From Sphingobacterium tabacisoli (GTDB taxonomy: Bacteria > Bacteroidota > Bacteroidia > Sphingobacteriales > Sphingobacteriaceae), in NCBI RefSeq assembly GCF_017908035.1, contig NZ_JAEQMU010000005.1:186001-250000 (forward strand): 64,000 nt of DNA. The letters run 5' to 3'. A program made the translations under genes and the position numbers. The notes under the pieces were generated by a model, which saw only the letters and a program-made list of their open reading frames with translations, searched no databases and was not told the origin of the DNA. Of this stretch, positions 7,937 through 17,571 are shown piece by piece (within the stretch, counting starts at the first letter, position 1; each line of letters opens with the position of its first letter).

Positions 7937-7944
7937 TATATTTG
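7937..7944 (+). promoter_or_regulatory. -7 element of the DUF3078 gene
   Basis: TATATTTG matches TAnnTTTG and lies 23 bases before the ATG. No clear TTTG was found at the expected upstream distance. Confidence 0.55.
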
Positions 7945-7967
7945 TTATTAATTAAAAAGTCAAACTT

Positions 7968-8855
7968 ATGAAAAAAACATTTTTACTATCCACGACATTA
8001 TTCCTATTGGGACTAGGCTCTGTTGTTGCACAAACCGACAACGACAAAAGATGGACTATCAAAGGAGAAAACACCTTTTTAATCAATCAAAGCACGTTTT
8101 CAAATTGGGCTGCGGGGGGAATAAACTCTTTCGCGGGTAACCTAATTTTAAATTATGATTTCAACTACAAAAAAGACAATTGGAGTTGGGACAACAAGGT
8201 ACTAGCTGCTTATGGCCAAACCTTCCAAAAAGAAACCGATTGGAGAAAGAATGATGACCGCTTTGTTTACACTTCCCTCGTGGGACGCAAAATGACTGAA
8301 AAATTATTATACACTTTCTTCACAAATTTCAACACTCAATTTGCCAAAGGCTATAAGTACAATGCCGATGGTACTGACAAATTACTATCAGCAGGCTTCG
8401 CTCCGGCATACTTGACCTTCGGTCCAGGTATTGCATTTAAGGAGTCCGACAATTTTAGAGTAAACGTGTCGCCAGCTGCAGCACGCTTCGTATTCGTTAC
8501 GAATAAAGATATAGACGAGAGACTCTACGGTATTGACGAGGGCAAGAAATCACGTTTCGAATTTGGCGCTTCATTAGACGCCTACTATAAGATCAATCTG
8601 ATGGAAAACATCTCTTTCGAAAACATCTTAAAACTATACTCAAATTACAAAGAGAAACCACAAAACGTAGATGTTGATTACACTGCTAATCTTTTCATGA
8701 AAGTCAACAAATTTGTCAACGTTAATGCGGGAGTACAGTTGATCTATGATGACAATACAAAAATCCCAATCTTCGAGAACAACGTACAGACTGGAACAGG
8801 AGCTAGACTACAAGTAAAACAGGTTCTAGGAGCTGGAGTCACTTACAAGTTTTAA
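7968..8855 (+). CDS. DUF3078 domain-containing protein, probably outer-membrane
   Basis: The 295-residue protein has a signal peptide of about 21 residues ending in VVAQ. The mature part is rich in alternating aromatic and polar segments that suggest a beta-barrel (for example FSNWAAGGINSFAGN and VNAGVQLIYDD) and ends in an aromatic residue (VTYKF), as outer-membrane barrels do. The sequence resembles DUF3078 proteins of Bacteroidota, whose function is not established. It is transcribed alone: a -7 element lies upstream and a terminator directly follows. Confidence 0.8.
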   Translation: MKKTFLLSTTLFLLGLGSVVAQTDNDKRWTIKGENTFLINQSTFSNWAAGGINSFAGNLILNYDFNYKKDNWSWDNKVLAAYGQTFQKETDWRKNDDRFVYTSLVGRKMTEKLLYTFFTNFNTQFAKGYKYNADGTDKLLSAGFAPAYLTFGPGIAFKESDNFRVNVSPAAARFVFVTNKDIDERLYGIDEGKKSRFEFGASLDAYYKINLMENISFENILKLYSNYKEKPQNVDVDYTANLFMKVNKFVNVNAGVQLIYDDNTKIPIFENNVQTGTGARLQVKQVLGAGVTYKF

Positions 8856-8878
8856 CAACAAATACCCTTTAACCACAG

Positions 8879-8906
8879 AGGCCCGGTGTAAACTGGGCCT
8901 TTTTTA
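8879..8906 (+). terminator. Terminator of the DUF3078 gene
   Basis: AGGCCC and GGGCCT form a 6-bp GC-rich stem with a 10-base loop, followed by six T. It lies 23 bases past the stop codon. Confidence 0.85.
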
Positions 8907-8910
8907 TATA

Positions 8911-8943
8911 CAAAAAAGCATAGCTTAACGAATTAAGCTATGC
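8911..8943 (-). terminator. Terminator of the CoA-binding protein gene
   Basis: GCATAGCTTAA and TTAAGCTATGC form a perfect 11-bp stem with a CGAA loop. On the minus strand a run of six T follows. It faces the preceding plus-strand terminator tail to tail. Confidence 0.88.
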
Positions 8944-8969
8944 GCTATACCTTTACTCCTCTAAAGCGA

Positions 8970-9329
8970 TTAGTACTGTCCTGTATTTAGCATTACCAAC
9001 GTACAAGCCTCGACAACCTCTATGCCACGCTCATTTAATTTTTCTGCCAATTCTGGATTTTCAGAACCAGGATTAAAAATCACGCGATGTGGGTTTGTTG
9101 CCAGTATATAATCATAATAAGGCTCTTGATTTTTGGGTCCCACATACATTGTGATTGTATCGATATCCGTATGCACAACCTCTGCGGGTTCAATCGCTAC
9201 TCCAGCGACCTCTCCATTTTTACGTCCGACATTCACTATTGGATACCCTTTTCTCACAAGCTTATTGGCTACGAGATAAGAATATCTGGCAGAATTAGTG
9301 CTAGCACCTAAAATCAAGGTTTTTTTCAT
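8970..9329 (-). CDS. CoA-binding domain protein (CoA_binding_2)
   Basis: This 119-residue single-domain protein has a Rossmann-like fold of the YccU/CoA_binding_2 family. The nucleotide-binding start is visible (TLILGASTNSARYSYLVANK, residues 4-23), as are the NPHRVIFNPGSEN segment and the final EACTLVML strand typical of the family. Members bind CoA in structures, but their cell role is unknown. It is a one-gene unit ended by a perfect hairpin. Confidence 0.85.
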   Translation of the reverse strand: MKKTLILGASTNSARYSYLVANKLVRKGYPIVNVGRKNGEVAGVAIEPAEVVHTDIDTITMYVGPKNQEPYYDYILATNPHRVIFNPGSENPELAEKLNERGIEVVEACTLVMLNTGQY

Positions 9330-9348
9330 AATATGTGTGTCTATATAT

Positions 9349-10542
9349 TTAGTGTTCTACAAAACCACCGTTTGCATCATAAGCATTCTGCCTCAAAATA
9401 GGCATTTCTAAAATCTTATACAACTCATCCAGACTATTTAAACTTCCATTTACCATATTGGACAACAATACAATGGTTATATCGTTGGTCAAATCACGCA
9501 CATACAGATTCTTGAATCCGTGCCACCAGCCCGTATGATAAACAATCTGGTTACCAGCCGTAGAAAACGTACGCCACCCATAGCCGTAACTAAACACACC
9601 CCTCTTGGCATCCGAACGTGGTACATATGCCGAATCCAGGAGCGCCGTATCCAACAGTCTACCTTCCTTAAGCGCCAGATCCAACAAGTACATATCCTGT
9701 ATCGTACTATAGATACCCTTATCTCCTAGAGGACCATCAAGATAATCCTGTACAACAGACCGTCTCCATACTCTATCATGTCCTATCACATCAGTAGGGA
9801 TCTTATCATACTTGACCCGCGATAGCGCGGCAGTATTTTTCATACCAGCAGGTTTAAAAACATGCTCATCCATATACGTTGCAAAATCCTGTCCAGACAC
9901 CTTTTCAACAATAGCCCCCAACACCATATAGTTTGAGTTATTATAATGAAATCTACCATCTGGCTGCCCATAGCGTGCAGGCTTATGTTCAATCATCAGA
10001 TTAATAGCATCCATATTAGACATCCCTTTTTTCCGATCCGGCCATATTTTATCAACAAAGTACACATAATTAGGCAATCCCGAGCGATGGGTCAACAACT
10101 GCCTGACAGTAACCCCCTCATATGGAAACCCTGGAAAGAAATCACTCACCAATTGATCCAATTTCAATTTACCGGCTCCGACCAACTGCAACACCGCAAG
10201 CCCAGTCATCGGTTTCGAAACGGAAGCCAGCTCAAACTTGGATGTAATCTTCAAACTATCCTTATGTAAATAATCTGCCCAACCAAATGAATTTTGATAC
10301 AAAATCTTTCCCTTCTTTGCTACCAGAACATTGCCATTGAATCCCGACACGCTATGGAGTTTTTTCATAAAAGCATCTATATTCTGATCAGCCTGATGCG
10401 GATTATAAAACAAGGCGATACTATCGAGTTCTGATTGTTTTTTTTGGATCTCCTGTTGTTTTTGCTCTGCACTGGAACACGAAAAAAGAGCAATTAAAAA
10501 TAGAAAGTTTAGTAGCTTAGATAGAAAAAATCTCACGGGCAT
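9349..10542 (-). CDS. Serine hydrolase of the beta-lactamase/class C family, lipoprotein
   Basis: Starting at the ATG at 10542, the protein is 397 residues and opens with a lipoprotein signal ending in LFSC; a TTG extension to 10617 would spoil this signal. The fold is that of class C beta-lactamases and DD-peptidases. SxxK is SVSK, the YxN motif is YNN in HYNNSNYMVLG, and the KTG position is HTG in YHTGWWHGF. These proteins are mostly esterases or peptidases, so antibiotic resistance should not be assumed. It would be anchored outside the inner membrane. Confidence 0.85.
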   Translation of the reverse strand: MPVRFFLSKLLNFLFLIALFSCSSAEQKQQEIQKKQSELDSIALFYNPHQADQNIDAFMKKLHSVSGFNGNVLVAKKGKILYQNSFGWADYLHKDSLKITSKFELASVSKPMTGLAVLQLVGAGKLKLDQLVSDFFPGFPYEGVTVRQLLTHRSGLPNYVYFVDKIWPDRKKGMSNMDAINLMIEHKPARYGQPDGRFHYNNSNYMVLGAIVEKVSGQDFATYMDEHVFKPAGMKNTAALSRVKYDKIPTDVIGHDRVWRRSVVQDYLDGPLGDKGIYSTIQDMYLLDLALKEGRLLDTALLDSAYVPRSDAKRGVFSYGYGWRTFSTAGNQIVYHTGWWHGFKNLYVRDLTNDITIVLLSNMVNGSLNSLDELYKILEMPILRQNAYDANGGFVEH

Positions 10543-10626
10543 TTCATTTATTAACACAAAATTAAATATAGGTAAATAAGCAGTAAAACCCAATAAGCGA
10601 TTGAAAAAAGCAGACAAAATAAAGCA

Positions 10627-10660
10627 TAAAAAAAGAAGGTATCTAAAAAGATACCTTCTT
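10627..10660 (-). terminator. Terminator after the pyruvate dehydrogenase E2 gene
   Basis: AAGAAGGTATCT and AGATACCTTCTT make a perfect 12-bp stem with an AAAA loop. On the minus strand it is followed by seven T. It ends the pdhA-pdhC unit. Confidence 0.9.
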
Positions 10661-10695
10661 CAGCCAAGTCCGTAATGACCTGTCTATATTTTTAA

Positions 10696-12318
10696 CTACG
10701 CCAACAAACGAATTGGCGCTTCTAGCAATCCTTTTAGTGTCTGTAAGAACTGAGCTCCACTCGCTCCATCCACTACACGGTGATCACAACCTAATGTTAG
10801 TTTCATCACATTTCCAGGGACAACAGCTCCATTTTTAACAACAGGAATCTGTTGGATAGCACCTACCGACAAGATAGCGCCATCAGGGGAATTGATAATA
10901 GACGTAAATTCGTCAATACCAAACATACCTAAGTTAGAAACTGTGAAAGTAGAACCTTCCCAGTCAGAAGGCTGAAGCTTTTTAGCTTTTGCCTTACCTG
11001 CAAAATCCTTCACTTCAGCAGCGATATGGGACAATGTTTTGCCATCCGCAAAACGAACAACAGGAACCAATAAGCCATCTTCTACCGCTATTGCTACACC
11101 GATATTAGTATGCTCATTAAATCTCACCTTATCCCCTTGCCACGAAGAATTCACTGCAGGGTGTTGTTTCAACGCTGCTGCTGCAGCTTTGATGATCATA
11201 TCGTTAAAAGAAACCTTAACAGGAGCGACTTCGTTAATTTGCGCACGAGCAGCCATCGCATTATCCATATCGATACTTACAGTCAAGTAAAAATGTGGAG
11301 CTGTAAACAACGACTCTGACAAACGACGAGCGATAGTTTTACGCATCTGTGATACGTTTACTTCCGTATATCTCTCTTCTCCTACAAACTGTGGCAATGC
11401 GATTGCTTTGGCTTCCGTTGGAGCCGCAGCAACTGCCGCAGTAGACTTAGCTGCAGGAACAAAGTTCTCTACATCTTTCTTCACGATACGTCCACCGTCT
11501 GCCGATCCTTTGACCTCATTCAGGTTAATTCCTTTATCCTTCGCAATCTTACGTGCCAAAGGAGAAGCTTTTACTCTAGAGTCATCATTTGCTGATGCAA
11601 CTGCGCCTGTTGAAACAGCGGCAGGAGCCTCATTTGAAACAGCAACTTCAGCTTTAGCCTCCGACTTAGCAGCCGTTGGCTTTTGATTTAACAATGGTGT
11701 CACATCAGTACCAGCTGGGCCTACAATCGCTATAATATCATTTACCTTAGCAGCTTGTCCTGCTTCCAAACCAACATACAACAATGTACCTTCTGCATAA
11801 GCAGTCACCTCCATTGTCGCTTTATCAGTCTCTACATCTGCAATAGCATCATCTGATTTTATGGTATCTCCGACTTTAAAATTCCATTGTGCAATTACAC
11901 CTTCCGTCATTGTATCACTCAATAACGGCATCGTGATAACCGTACAGCCTAATTCCTCAGCAGTCACCGAACTGGTCGAAGACTCTTGGCTAGTAGCTTC
12001 TGCCACTTCTTTTACAGCCTCTTCTTCTTTTGTTTCAGGAGCGGAAGCAGCACCATCCAATAGAGCTTTGTAATCTTCACCTTCTTCACCCAACACCGCA
12101 ATTACAGCATCTACAGCAACAGCTTCGCCTTCTTTTGGTCCGATATAAAGCAATGTTCCTTCTTGGTAGGACTCAAAGTCCATCGTTGCCTTATCCGTCT
12201 CAATCTCTGCAACGAGATCTCCAGCATTTACTTTATCGCCAACTTTTTTGTGCCATTTTGCGATTACCCCTTCAGTCATGGTATCGCTCATTTTCGGCAT
12301 TTTTACTACTTCAGCCAT
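10696..12318 (-). CDS. pdhC: Pyruvate dehydrogenase complex E2, dihydrolipoamide acetyltransferase
   Basis: E2 transfers the acetyl group from lipoyl-lysine to CoA. The 540 residues show two lipoyl domains, each with the ETDKATM lysine motif (about residues 42 and 167), joined by Ala/Glu-rich linkers. A peripheral subunit-binding domain follows (ASPLARKIAKDKGINL, about residues 250-265), then a C-terminal catalytic domain with HRVVDG near residue 512. It lies 49 bp after the E1 alpha gene. E1 beta is not adjacent and must be encoded elsewhere. Confidence 0.95.
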   Translation of the reverse strand: MAEVVKMPKMSDTMTEGVIAKWHKKVGDKVNAGDLVAEIETDKATMDFESYQEGTLLYIGPKEGEAVAVDAVIAVLGEEGEDYKALLDGAASAPETKEEEAVKEVAEATSQESSTSSVTAEELGCTVITMPLLSDTMTEGVIAQWNFKVGDTIKSDDAIADVETDKATMEVTAYAEGTLLYVGLEAGQAAKVNDIIAIVGPAGTDVTPLLNQKPTAAKSEAKAEVAVSNEAPAAVSTGAVASANDDSRVKASPLARKIAKDKGINLNEVKGSADGGRIVKKDVENFVPAAKSTAAVAAAPTEAKAIALPQFVGEERYTEVNVSQMRKTIARRLSESLFTAPHFYLTVSIDMDNAMAARAQINEVAPVKVSFNDMIIKAAAAALKQHPAVNSSWQGDKVRFNEHTNIGVAIAVEDGLLVPVVRFADGKTLSHIAAEVKDFAGKAKAKKLQPSDWEGSTFTVSNLGMFGIDEFTSIINSPDGAILSVGAIQQIPVVKNGAVVPGNVMKLTLGCDHRVVDGASGAQFLQTLKGLLEAPIRLLA

Positions 12319-12367
12319 CTATTATAGTAAATTATATCTTAAACAATTCAAACAAAACAACTTCCTA

Positions 12368-13363
12368 CTAATCCATTACAAATGGATAGTCCTCTTGTAC
12401 GTAAATATCTTTGTACAATTCGTCTACCGTAGGATAAGGAGATTCTTCCGCAAATTTTACCGAGTCTTCTACAATCTTCTTGATCTCCGCATCTACTTGC
12501 GCAAACCAAGCATCATCCGCATACGCGTTTTCTACGATAGCGTGCTTAGTAGTCAATAACGGATCTTTTCCTTTATATTCTTCAAGCTCTTCTTTCGTAC
12601 GATATTTCGCAGGATCAGACATAGAGTGTCCTTTATAACGGTAAGTACGGATTTCTAAAAATGTAGGGCCTTCACCTGCACGTGCACGTTGCACCGCTTC
12701 ATCCATTGCATTATGGACTGCTACAGGATCCATACCATCCACTGGCATACTAGGCATATCAAAGCCCAAACCAATTTTATAGATATCCTCCATGTTAGTT
12801 GTACGCTTTACAGATGTACCCATTGCATAACCATTGTTCTCACAAACAAAGATTACAGGCAATTTCCAAAGCATCGCCATATTGAATGTCTCATTCAATG
12901 CACCTTGACGCACAGCACCATCCCCCATGAAACAAACATTCACATTATCTTTACCAAGGTATTTTTCTGCGAAAGCTAATCCAGCACCCAATGGTATTTG
13001 TCCACCGACGATTCCGTGTCCTCCCATCATACCGTGCTCTTTAGAGAAAAAGTGCATAGAGCCTCCTTTTCCTTTAGAGCAACCTGTGCTCTTACCGTAT
13101 AATTCTGCCATACAAGCGTCTGCAGAAACTCCCTTAGCCAAAGCATGGGCGTGATCACGATAAGAAGTAATAACAGTATCTTCCTGTCTGGTTGCCGATA
13201 TTGTACCAGCTACTACAGCTTCCTGTCCGATATACAAATGACAAAAACCACGGATTTTTTGCTGTCCATACAATTGTCCTGCCTTCTCTTCAAATTTACG
13301 CATGAGTAGCATAGATCTGTACCACTCGAGATATGTTTCTTTTGTTATAGGTGTTGAACTCAT
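12368..13363 (-). CDS. pdhA: Pyruvate dehydrogenase E1 component, alpha subunit
   Basis: E1 alpha decarboxylates pyruvate with thiamine diphosphate and works as a heterotetramer with E1 beta. The 331 residues include the ThDP motif, GDGAVRQGALNETFNMA then CENN, at about residues 147-178. The phosphorylation-loop-like segment RYKGHSMSDPAKYRT lies near residues 244-258. It is transcribed with the E2 gene downstream. Confidence 0.95.
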   Translation of the reverse strand: MSSTPITKETYLEWYRSMLLMRKFEEKAGQLYGQQKIRGFCHLYIGQEAVVAGTISATRQEDTVITSYRDHAHALAKGVSADACMAELYGKSTGCSKGKGGSMHFFSKEHGMMGGHGIVGGQIPLGAGLAFAEKYLGKDNVNVCFMGDGAVRQGALNETFNMAMLWKLPVIFVCENNGYAMGTSVKRTTNMEDIYKIGLGFDMPSMPVDGMDPVAVHNAMDEAVQRARAGEGPTFLEIRTYRYKGHSMSDPAKYRTKEELEEYKGKDPLLTTKHAIVENAYADDAWFAQVDAEIKKIVEDSVKFAEESPYPTVDELYKDIYVQEDYPFVMD

Positions 13364-13439
13364 TCTATAAAGTCTTTTTCTTACTTAACCGATTACAAAT
13401 CTAATAATTTATATCGACAAAATGTAGATTTTTTGCCTC

Positions 13440-14825
13440 TCAGTCCCTCATCAATTCGATAAGTACTGACAATTTTACTTTCATCTGTTCTCCAGACTCC
13501 ATATTCTTTAGTGTCAATTCTCCGGACTCCATCTCTTCCGTCCCTACAAGAAGGACAAACGGAATACGCTTTGCATCGGCATAACTCATCTGCTTCTTAA
13601 GTTTCGCGGCGGTAGGGTATAGCTCCACAGCGATTCCCTCTTTGCGCAACGCTGACAACAACGGAATGCTATACGCTTCGGACTCCTTATCGAAATTGAC
13701 AATAAGAATTTTAGAACTAGTGACTGTTAATTTGGGGAACAGGTCGAGTTCTTCCAAAACATCATAAATACGATCAGCACCAAAGGAAACACCTACTCCA
13801 CTCAGGTCCTTAAGTCCGAACATACCCGTGAGGTCATCATATCTTCCACCCCCACCAATACTCCCCATAGCCACCTCATTGGTCTTAACTTCAAAAATAC
13901 AACCTGTATAATAATTTAAACCTCGCGCCAAGGTTATATCCACCTCCACAATTCTCTCTAAAAGATTTTCATCAACTTTAAAAGCACTGATATAATTAAA
14001 GACCTGCTCTATTTCGGCGACACCTTGCATTCCCTTTTCAGAAGAAGCCAACACCGTCTTTAGGCTAGCAAGTTTTTCGGCATTACTACCCTCCAGCAAA
14101 ATAATGGGTCTCAACACTTCCAGGTCAGCCATTGTAAAACCGCGCTCTAAGAGTTCCTTATTGACCCCTTCCAATCCGATTTTATCCAACTTATCAATCG
14201 CTACTGTCATATCGACGATAAGCTCCGGCTTACCTATGATTTCTGCAATCCCCGTCAAAATCTTACGGTTATTTATCTTAATCGTAAAATCCTTAAGCCC
14301 AAGTGCGAGCAACGCTTCCCAATAGATCAGAACAAATTCCGCTTCGTTCAACAAGCTTTCAGAGCCCACCACGTCCACATCACATTGATAAAACTCCCTG
14401 TAGCGCCCACGTTGTGGCCTATCAGCACGCCAGACCGGTTGTATTTGAAAACGCTTAAACGGAAATGCCAGATCATTTTGATGCATCACCACATACCTCG
14501 CAAATGGAACTGTCAGATCATAACGCAGTGCCTTCTCAGAAATCTGCGGGATCAATTTAACAGAATTCTTCTCGCTCCATACCTGCTCAGAAACTTTAGA
14601 AAGATAATCCCCTGAATTAAGAATTTTAAAAATAAGCTTATCACCCTCATCGCCATATTTTCCGGTCAGGGTCGAAAGGTTTTCAAACGAAGGTGTCTGA
14701 ATCTCACTATAACCGTATTTTTGAAAAACGCGTTTAAGGGTATTAAATATAAAGTTTCTCTTTCCCATTTCGGAAGGAGAAAAATCTCTAGTACCTTTTG
14801 CTAAAGATGGTTTAACTATTGCCAT
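13440..14825 (-). CDS. hisS: Histidyl-tRNA synthetase
   Basis: This enzyme charges tRNA-His. The class II motifs are visible: QPVWRADRPQRGRYREFYQC (motif 2, about residues 128-147), the histidine-binding RGLNYYTG near residue 306, and GGGGRYDDL. The 461 residues include the C-terminal anticodon-binding domain (SSKILIVNF onward). A TACCTTTG -7 element ends 4 bases before the ATG, so the mRNA may be almost leaderless. Confidence 0.97.
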   Translation of the reverse strand: MAIVKPSLAKGTRDFSPSEMGKRNFIFNTLKRVFQKYGYSEIQTPSFENLSTLTGKYGDEGDKLIFKILNSGDYLSKVSEQVWSEKNSVKLIPQISEKALRYDLTVPFARYVVMHQNDLAFPFKRFQIQPVWRADRPQRGRYREFYQCDVDVVGSESLLNEAEFVLIYWEALLALGLKDFTIKINNRKILTGIAEIIGKPELIVDMTVAIDKLDKIGLEGVNKELLERGFTMADLEVLRPIILLEGSNAEKLASLKTVLASSEKGMQGVAEIEQVFNYISAFKVDENLLERIVEVDITLARGLNYYTGCIFEVKTNEVAMGSIGGGGRYDDLTGMFGLKDLSGVGVSFGADRIYDVLEELDLFPKLTVTSSKILIVNFDKESEAYSIPLLSALRKEGIAVELYPTAAKLKKQMSYADAKRIPFVLLVGTEEMESGELTLKNMESGEQMKVKLSVLIELMRD

Positions 14826-14829
14826 AAGG

Positions 14830-14837
14830 CAAAGGTA
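14830..14837 (-). promoter_or_regulatory. -7 element of hisS
   Basis: The minus strand reads TACCTTTG, identical to the -7 element of the rplC promoter, four bases before the hisS ATG. No TTTG at the -33 position was found. Confidence 0.5.
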
Positions 14838-14876
14838 ATATAACAGAATGAATAAGGAAAGAATGCCCGACGGTTT

Positions 14877-15614
14877 CTAGGCAATTTCAATAATTTTCAA
14901 ATATTCACAAGCTCGCTCGGCAGCAAGCTTTTCCGCACTTTTCTTATTAAAATCACGTCCTAGACCACAGGCTTCGCCATTGACTAGAACCTCTATGCTG
15001 AACATCTTGGGCGACTCCCCCTCTGGATTGTCAACAGGTACAAATGCGACCTCCTTGCCTTCATGCTGGCACCATTCAATAAGTCTACTCTTAAAATTCG
15101 TCTCCGTATTTTCTAGCGTATGAATATCGACATGGGGTTTGATAATACGAACCAATAAAAACTCTCGGGTGAACTGATATCCCTTATCCAGATAGACTGC
15201 TCCTATTAGCGCTTCGAAAGCATCTCCTAGCAAAGACCCTTGCTTATTTGGATAAGAAATCATGCGTGAATCGTACTGGATTAGCTTGTCAAAACCCAAT
15301 TTTCTAGACAGCTGATTCAAATTGGCTCTAGATACTATTTTCGATCTCATTTCCGTTAGGAAACCTTCATCCTTATAAGGATAAAGCTTAAAGAGCAGTT
15401 CCGCAATTACCGACCCCAAGACTGCATCTCCTAAGAACTCCATACGCTCATTACTATTCTTTACCCCATCCTTAATTTGTTTGGCGACAGACTTATGTCT
15501 AAAAGCCATTTGATACAACTTAAGATTACCCGGCACAAAGCCAAGAATATTCTTTAGCTTTTTAAAGTACGCTCGGTTTGGAGAAAAATATAGTTTATAA
15601 ATTCTTAGCGACAT
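14877..15614 (-). CDS. rnc: Ribonuclease III
   Basis: RNase III cleaves double-stranded RNA in rRNA maturation and mRNA decay. The 245 residues contain the catalytic signature NERMEFLGDAVL at about residues 54-65 and a second acidic cluster (GDAFEALIGAVYLD, about residues 128-141). A C-terminal double-stranded RNA-binding domain (about 165-240) follows. An N-terminal extension of about 25 residues precedes the family start. The gene lies after the fabF terminator and has its own -7 element. Confidence 0.96.
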   Translation of the reverse strand: MSLRIYKLYFSPNRAYFKKLKNILGFVPGNLKLYQMAFRHKSVAKQIKDGVKNSNERMEFLGDAVLGSVIAELLFKLYPYKDEGFLTEMRSKIVSRANLNQLSRKLGFDKLIQYDSRMISYPNKQGSLLGDAFEALIGAVYLDKGYQFTREFLLVRIIKPHVDIHTLENTETNFKSRLIEWCQHEGKEVAFVPVDNPEGESPKMFSIEVLVNGEACGLGRDFNKKSAEKLAAERACEYLKIIEIA

Positions 15615-15677
15615 ATGTATCTACGAAAAGCGAAACACTTATAAATAAACACCTATAAGGTTAACGCTTAGTACATT

Positions 15678-15685
15678 CAAAAATA
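15678..15685 (-). promoter_or_regulatory. -7 element upstream of rnc
   Basis: The minus strand reads TATTTTTG, matching TAnnTTTG, about 63 bases before the rnc ATG and after the fabF terminator. The -33 partner is unclear. Confidence 0.45.
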
Positions 15686-15733
15686 GCAAGATTCTTCGAA
15701 TGTTATTTTATAAAAGTCAATCTACATGTATAG

Positions 15734-15763
15734 AAAAATAGGTAGTTTTTCCAAACTACCTAT
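15734..15763 (-). terminator. Terminator after fabF
   Basis: ATAGGTAGTTT and AAACTACCTAT form a perfect 11-bp stem with a 4-base loop. A short T-run follows on the minus strand. It separates acpP-fabF from rnc. Confidence 0.85.
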
Positions 15764-15789
15764 CCATATCTTAATTCAGCATGCAATCA

Positions 15790-17043
15790 TTATGCTTGGT
15801 ATTTTTTGAAAATAACCGAAGCATTGTGACCACCGAAACCAAATGTATTACTCAAAGCCGCATTAACTACACGCTTCTGAGCCATATTAAACGTAAAATT
15901 CAATCGATTATCTATTTGTGGGTCGTCTGTAAAATGATTAATGGTAGGCGGTACCAAATCATTTTTAACAGCCAGAATAGAGGCAATTCCCTCTACGGCT
16001 CCAGCGGCACCCAACAGGTGACCTGTCATAGATTTTGTAGAACTTATATTCAATCTGTAAGCACTCTCTCCGAATAGATCGACAATAGCTTTTGTCTCGC
16101 TAATATCACCTACAGGAGTCGACGTACCATGCACATTGATATAGTCGATATCTGAAAACTGCATTTCAGCATCATTTATCGCCATAGTCATAGCAAGCTT
16201 GGCTCCAAGACCTTCAGGATGCGAAGCAGTAATATGATGTGCATCAGCACTCATACCTCCACCAACAATCTCTGCATAAATCTTAGCTCCACGTGCTAAG
16301 GCATGTTCTAAGCTTTCTAAAATTATCGCGCCAGACCCTTCACCTGAAACAAATCCGTCTCTATCCTTATCAAAAGGTCTAGATGCCGTCTTTGGATCAT
16401 CATTACGGGTTGACAAGGCATGCATAGCATTAAAGCCTCCTATCCCAGCTTCATTAATAGTAGCTTCCGAACCACCTGTAATAATTATATCTGCTCTACC
16501 CATACGGATATAGGTAAAAGCATCAATCATTGCGTTGGTTGCAGAGGCACACGCAGAAACAGCTGAGAAATTAGGACCACGCAAACCGTGACGCATAGAA
16601 ATATGTCCTGGAGCGATGTCCACCAACATTTTGGGAATAAAGAAAGGGTTGAAACGAGGTGTTCCATCTCCTTTTGAAAAGTTAGCAACTTCCTCCGTAA
16701 AGGTAGTCAATCCTCCAATTCCTGATCCCCATATCACACCAATACGGTTTCGGTCTAATTTATCAAACTCCAATCCAGCATCCTTAACTGCCTCATCTGT
16801 AGAAGCAATGGCATACTGAACGAAAGGATCTACCTTACGAGCTTCTTTGCGATCCATAAAATCATGTGGATCAAAACCCTTCACCTCGCAGGCAAATTGG
16901 GTTTTAAATTTTGACGCATCAAAATGCGTAATAGGAGCAGCACCACTTACACCGTTAATTAATCCCTCCCAATAAGCTTGGACGGTATTACCTAGAGGTG
17001 TAAGTGCGCCTAATCCTGTTACAACTACTCTCTTAAGCTCCAT
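15790..17043 (-). CDS. fabF: 3-oxoacyl-ACP synthase II (fatty acid elongation)
   Basis: FabF elongates acyl-ACP with malonyl-ACP in primary fatty acid synthesis. The 417 residues are full length and hold the Cys-His-His triad: SACASATNA (near residue 164), HGTSTPVGD and GHLLGAAGAVEG. It follows acpP by 26 bp, the common bacterial arrangement. It should not be confused with the four pigment ketosynthases at 49-62 kb. Confidence 0.96.
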   Translation of the reverse strand: MELKRVVVTGLGALTPLGNTVQAYWEGLINGVSGAAPITHFDASKFKTQFACEVKGFDPHDFMDRKEARKVDPFVQYAIASTDEAVKDAGLEFDKLDRNRIGVIWGSGIGGLTTFTEEVANFSKGDGTPRFNPFFIPKMLVDIAPGHISMRHGLRGPNFSAVSACASATNAMIDAFTYIRMGRADIIITGGSEATINEAGIGGFNAMHALSTRNDDPKTASRPFDKDRDGFVSGEGSGAIILESLEHALARGAKIYAEIVGGGMSADAHHITASHPEGLGAKLAMTMAINDAEMQFSDIDYINVHGTSTPVGDISETKAIVDLFGESAYRLNISSTKSMTGHLLGAAGAVEGIASILAVKNDLVPPTINHFTDDPQIDNRLNFTFNMAQKRVVNAALSNTFGFGGHNASVIFKKYQA

Positions 17044-17069
17044 TTATATCTTTAGCCTAATACAATTAG

Positions 17070-17306
17070 TTAGTTAACGTTTTTTTCTAAATAAGCGATT
17101 GCTTGACCTACAGTACTGATGTTTTCAGCTTGGTCATCAGGAATTGCAACGTTAAATTCTTTTTCGAATTCCATGATCAACTCCACTGTATCAAGTGAGT
17201 CTGCACCTAAATCATTCGTGAAAGAAGCCTCTGGTGTTACTTCATTTTCATCTACACCTAACTTTTCAACGATAATTGCTTTTACTCTTGATGCGATATC
17301 TGACAT
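17070..17306 (-). CDS. acpP: Acyl carrier protein
   Basis: ACP carries growing acyl chains on 4'-phosphopantetheine. The 78-residue protein starts at the ATG at 17306 (MSDIASRVKAI), not at the upstream TTG. Ser37 in LGADSLDTVEL is the attachment site, and the acidic helix II is present. It is co-transcribed with fabF. Confidence 0.97.
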   Translation of the reverse strand: MSDIASRVKAIIVEKLGVDENEVTPEASFTNDLGADSLDTVELIMEFEKEFNVAIPDDQAENISTVGQAIAYLEKNVN

Positions 17307-17571
17307 GATTTTATAGTTTAATTGTTTAATAAATCTGTGCAAAGAAAAATAAATTTCACCAAAAATCAAACCTTTTTAATTTTTAGGTGACAAATAAAGA
17401 GCAACCAAGCTCATTTAGTGCATTATAGCACTACAAAGAAACACAACTCAATAATACTAAAAGTAATATTCAATCACAAAAAAACTTTCATTTAATACAA
17501 ATTTTACATTATCCCCCTTAAAAACACAAGCATAAGTTGTACTTTCGTAAATATATCAAGCCCCTGTAAAG

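Noticed and set aside
9349..10542. Beta-lactam resistance by the beta-lactamase family gene
   Set aside because: The motifs (SVSK, YNN, HTG) fit the broad serine hydrolase family. Nothing specific to antibiotic hydrolysis is visible, and the blaI pair is 35 kb away.
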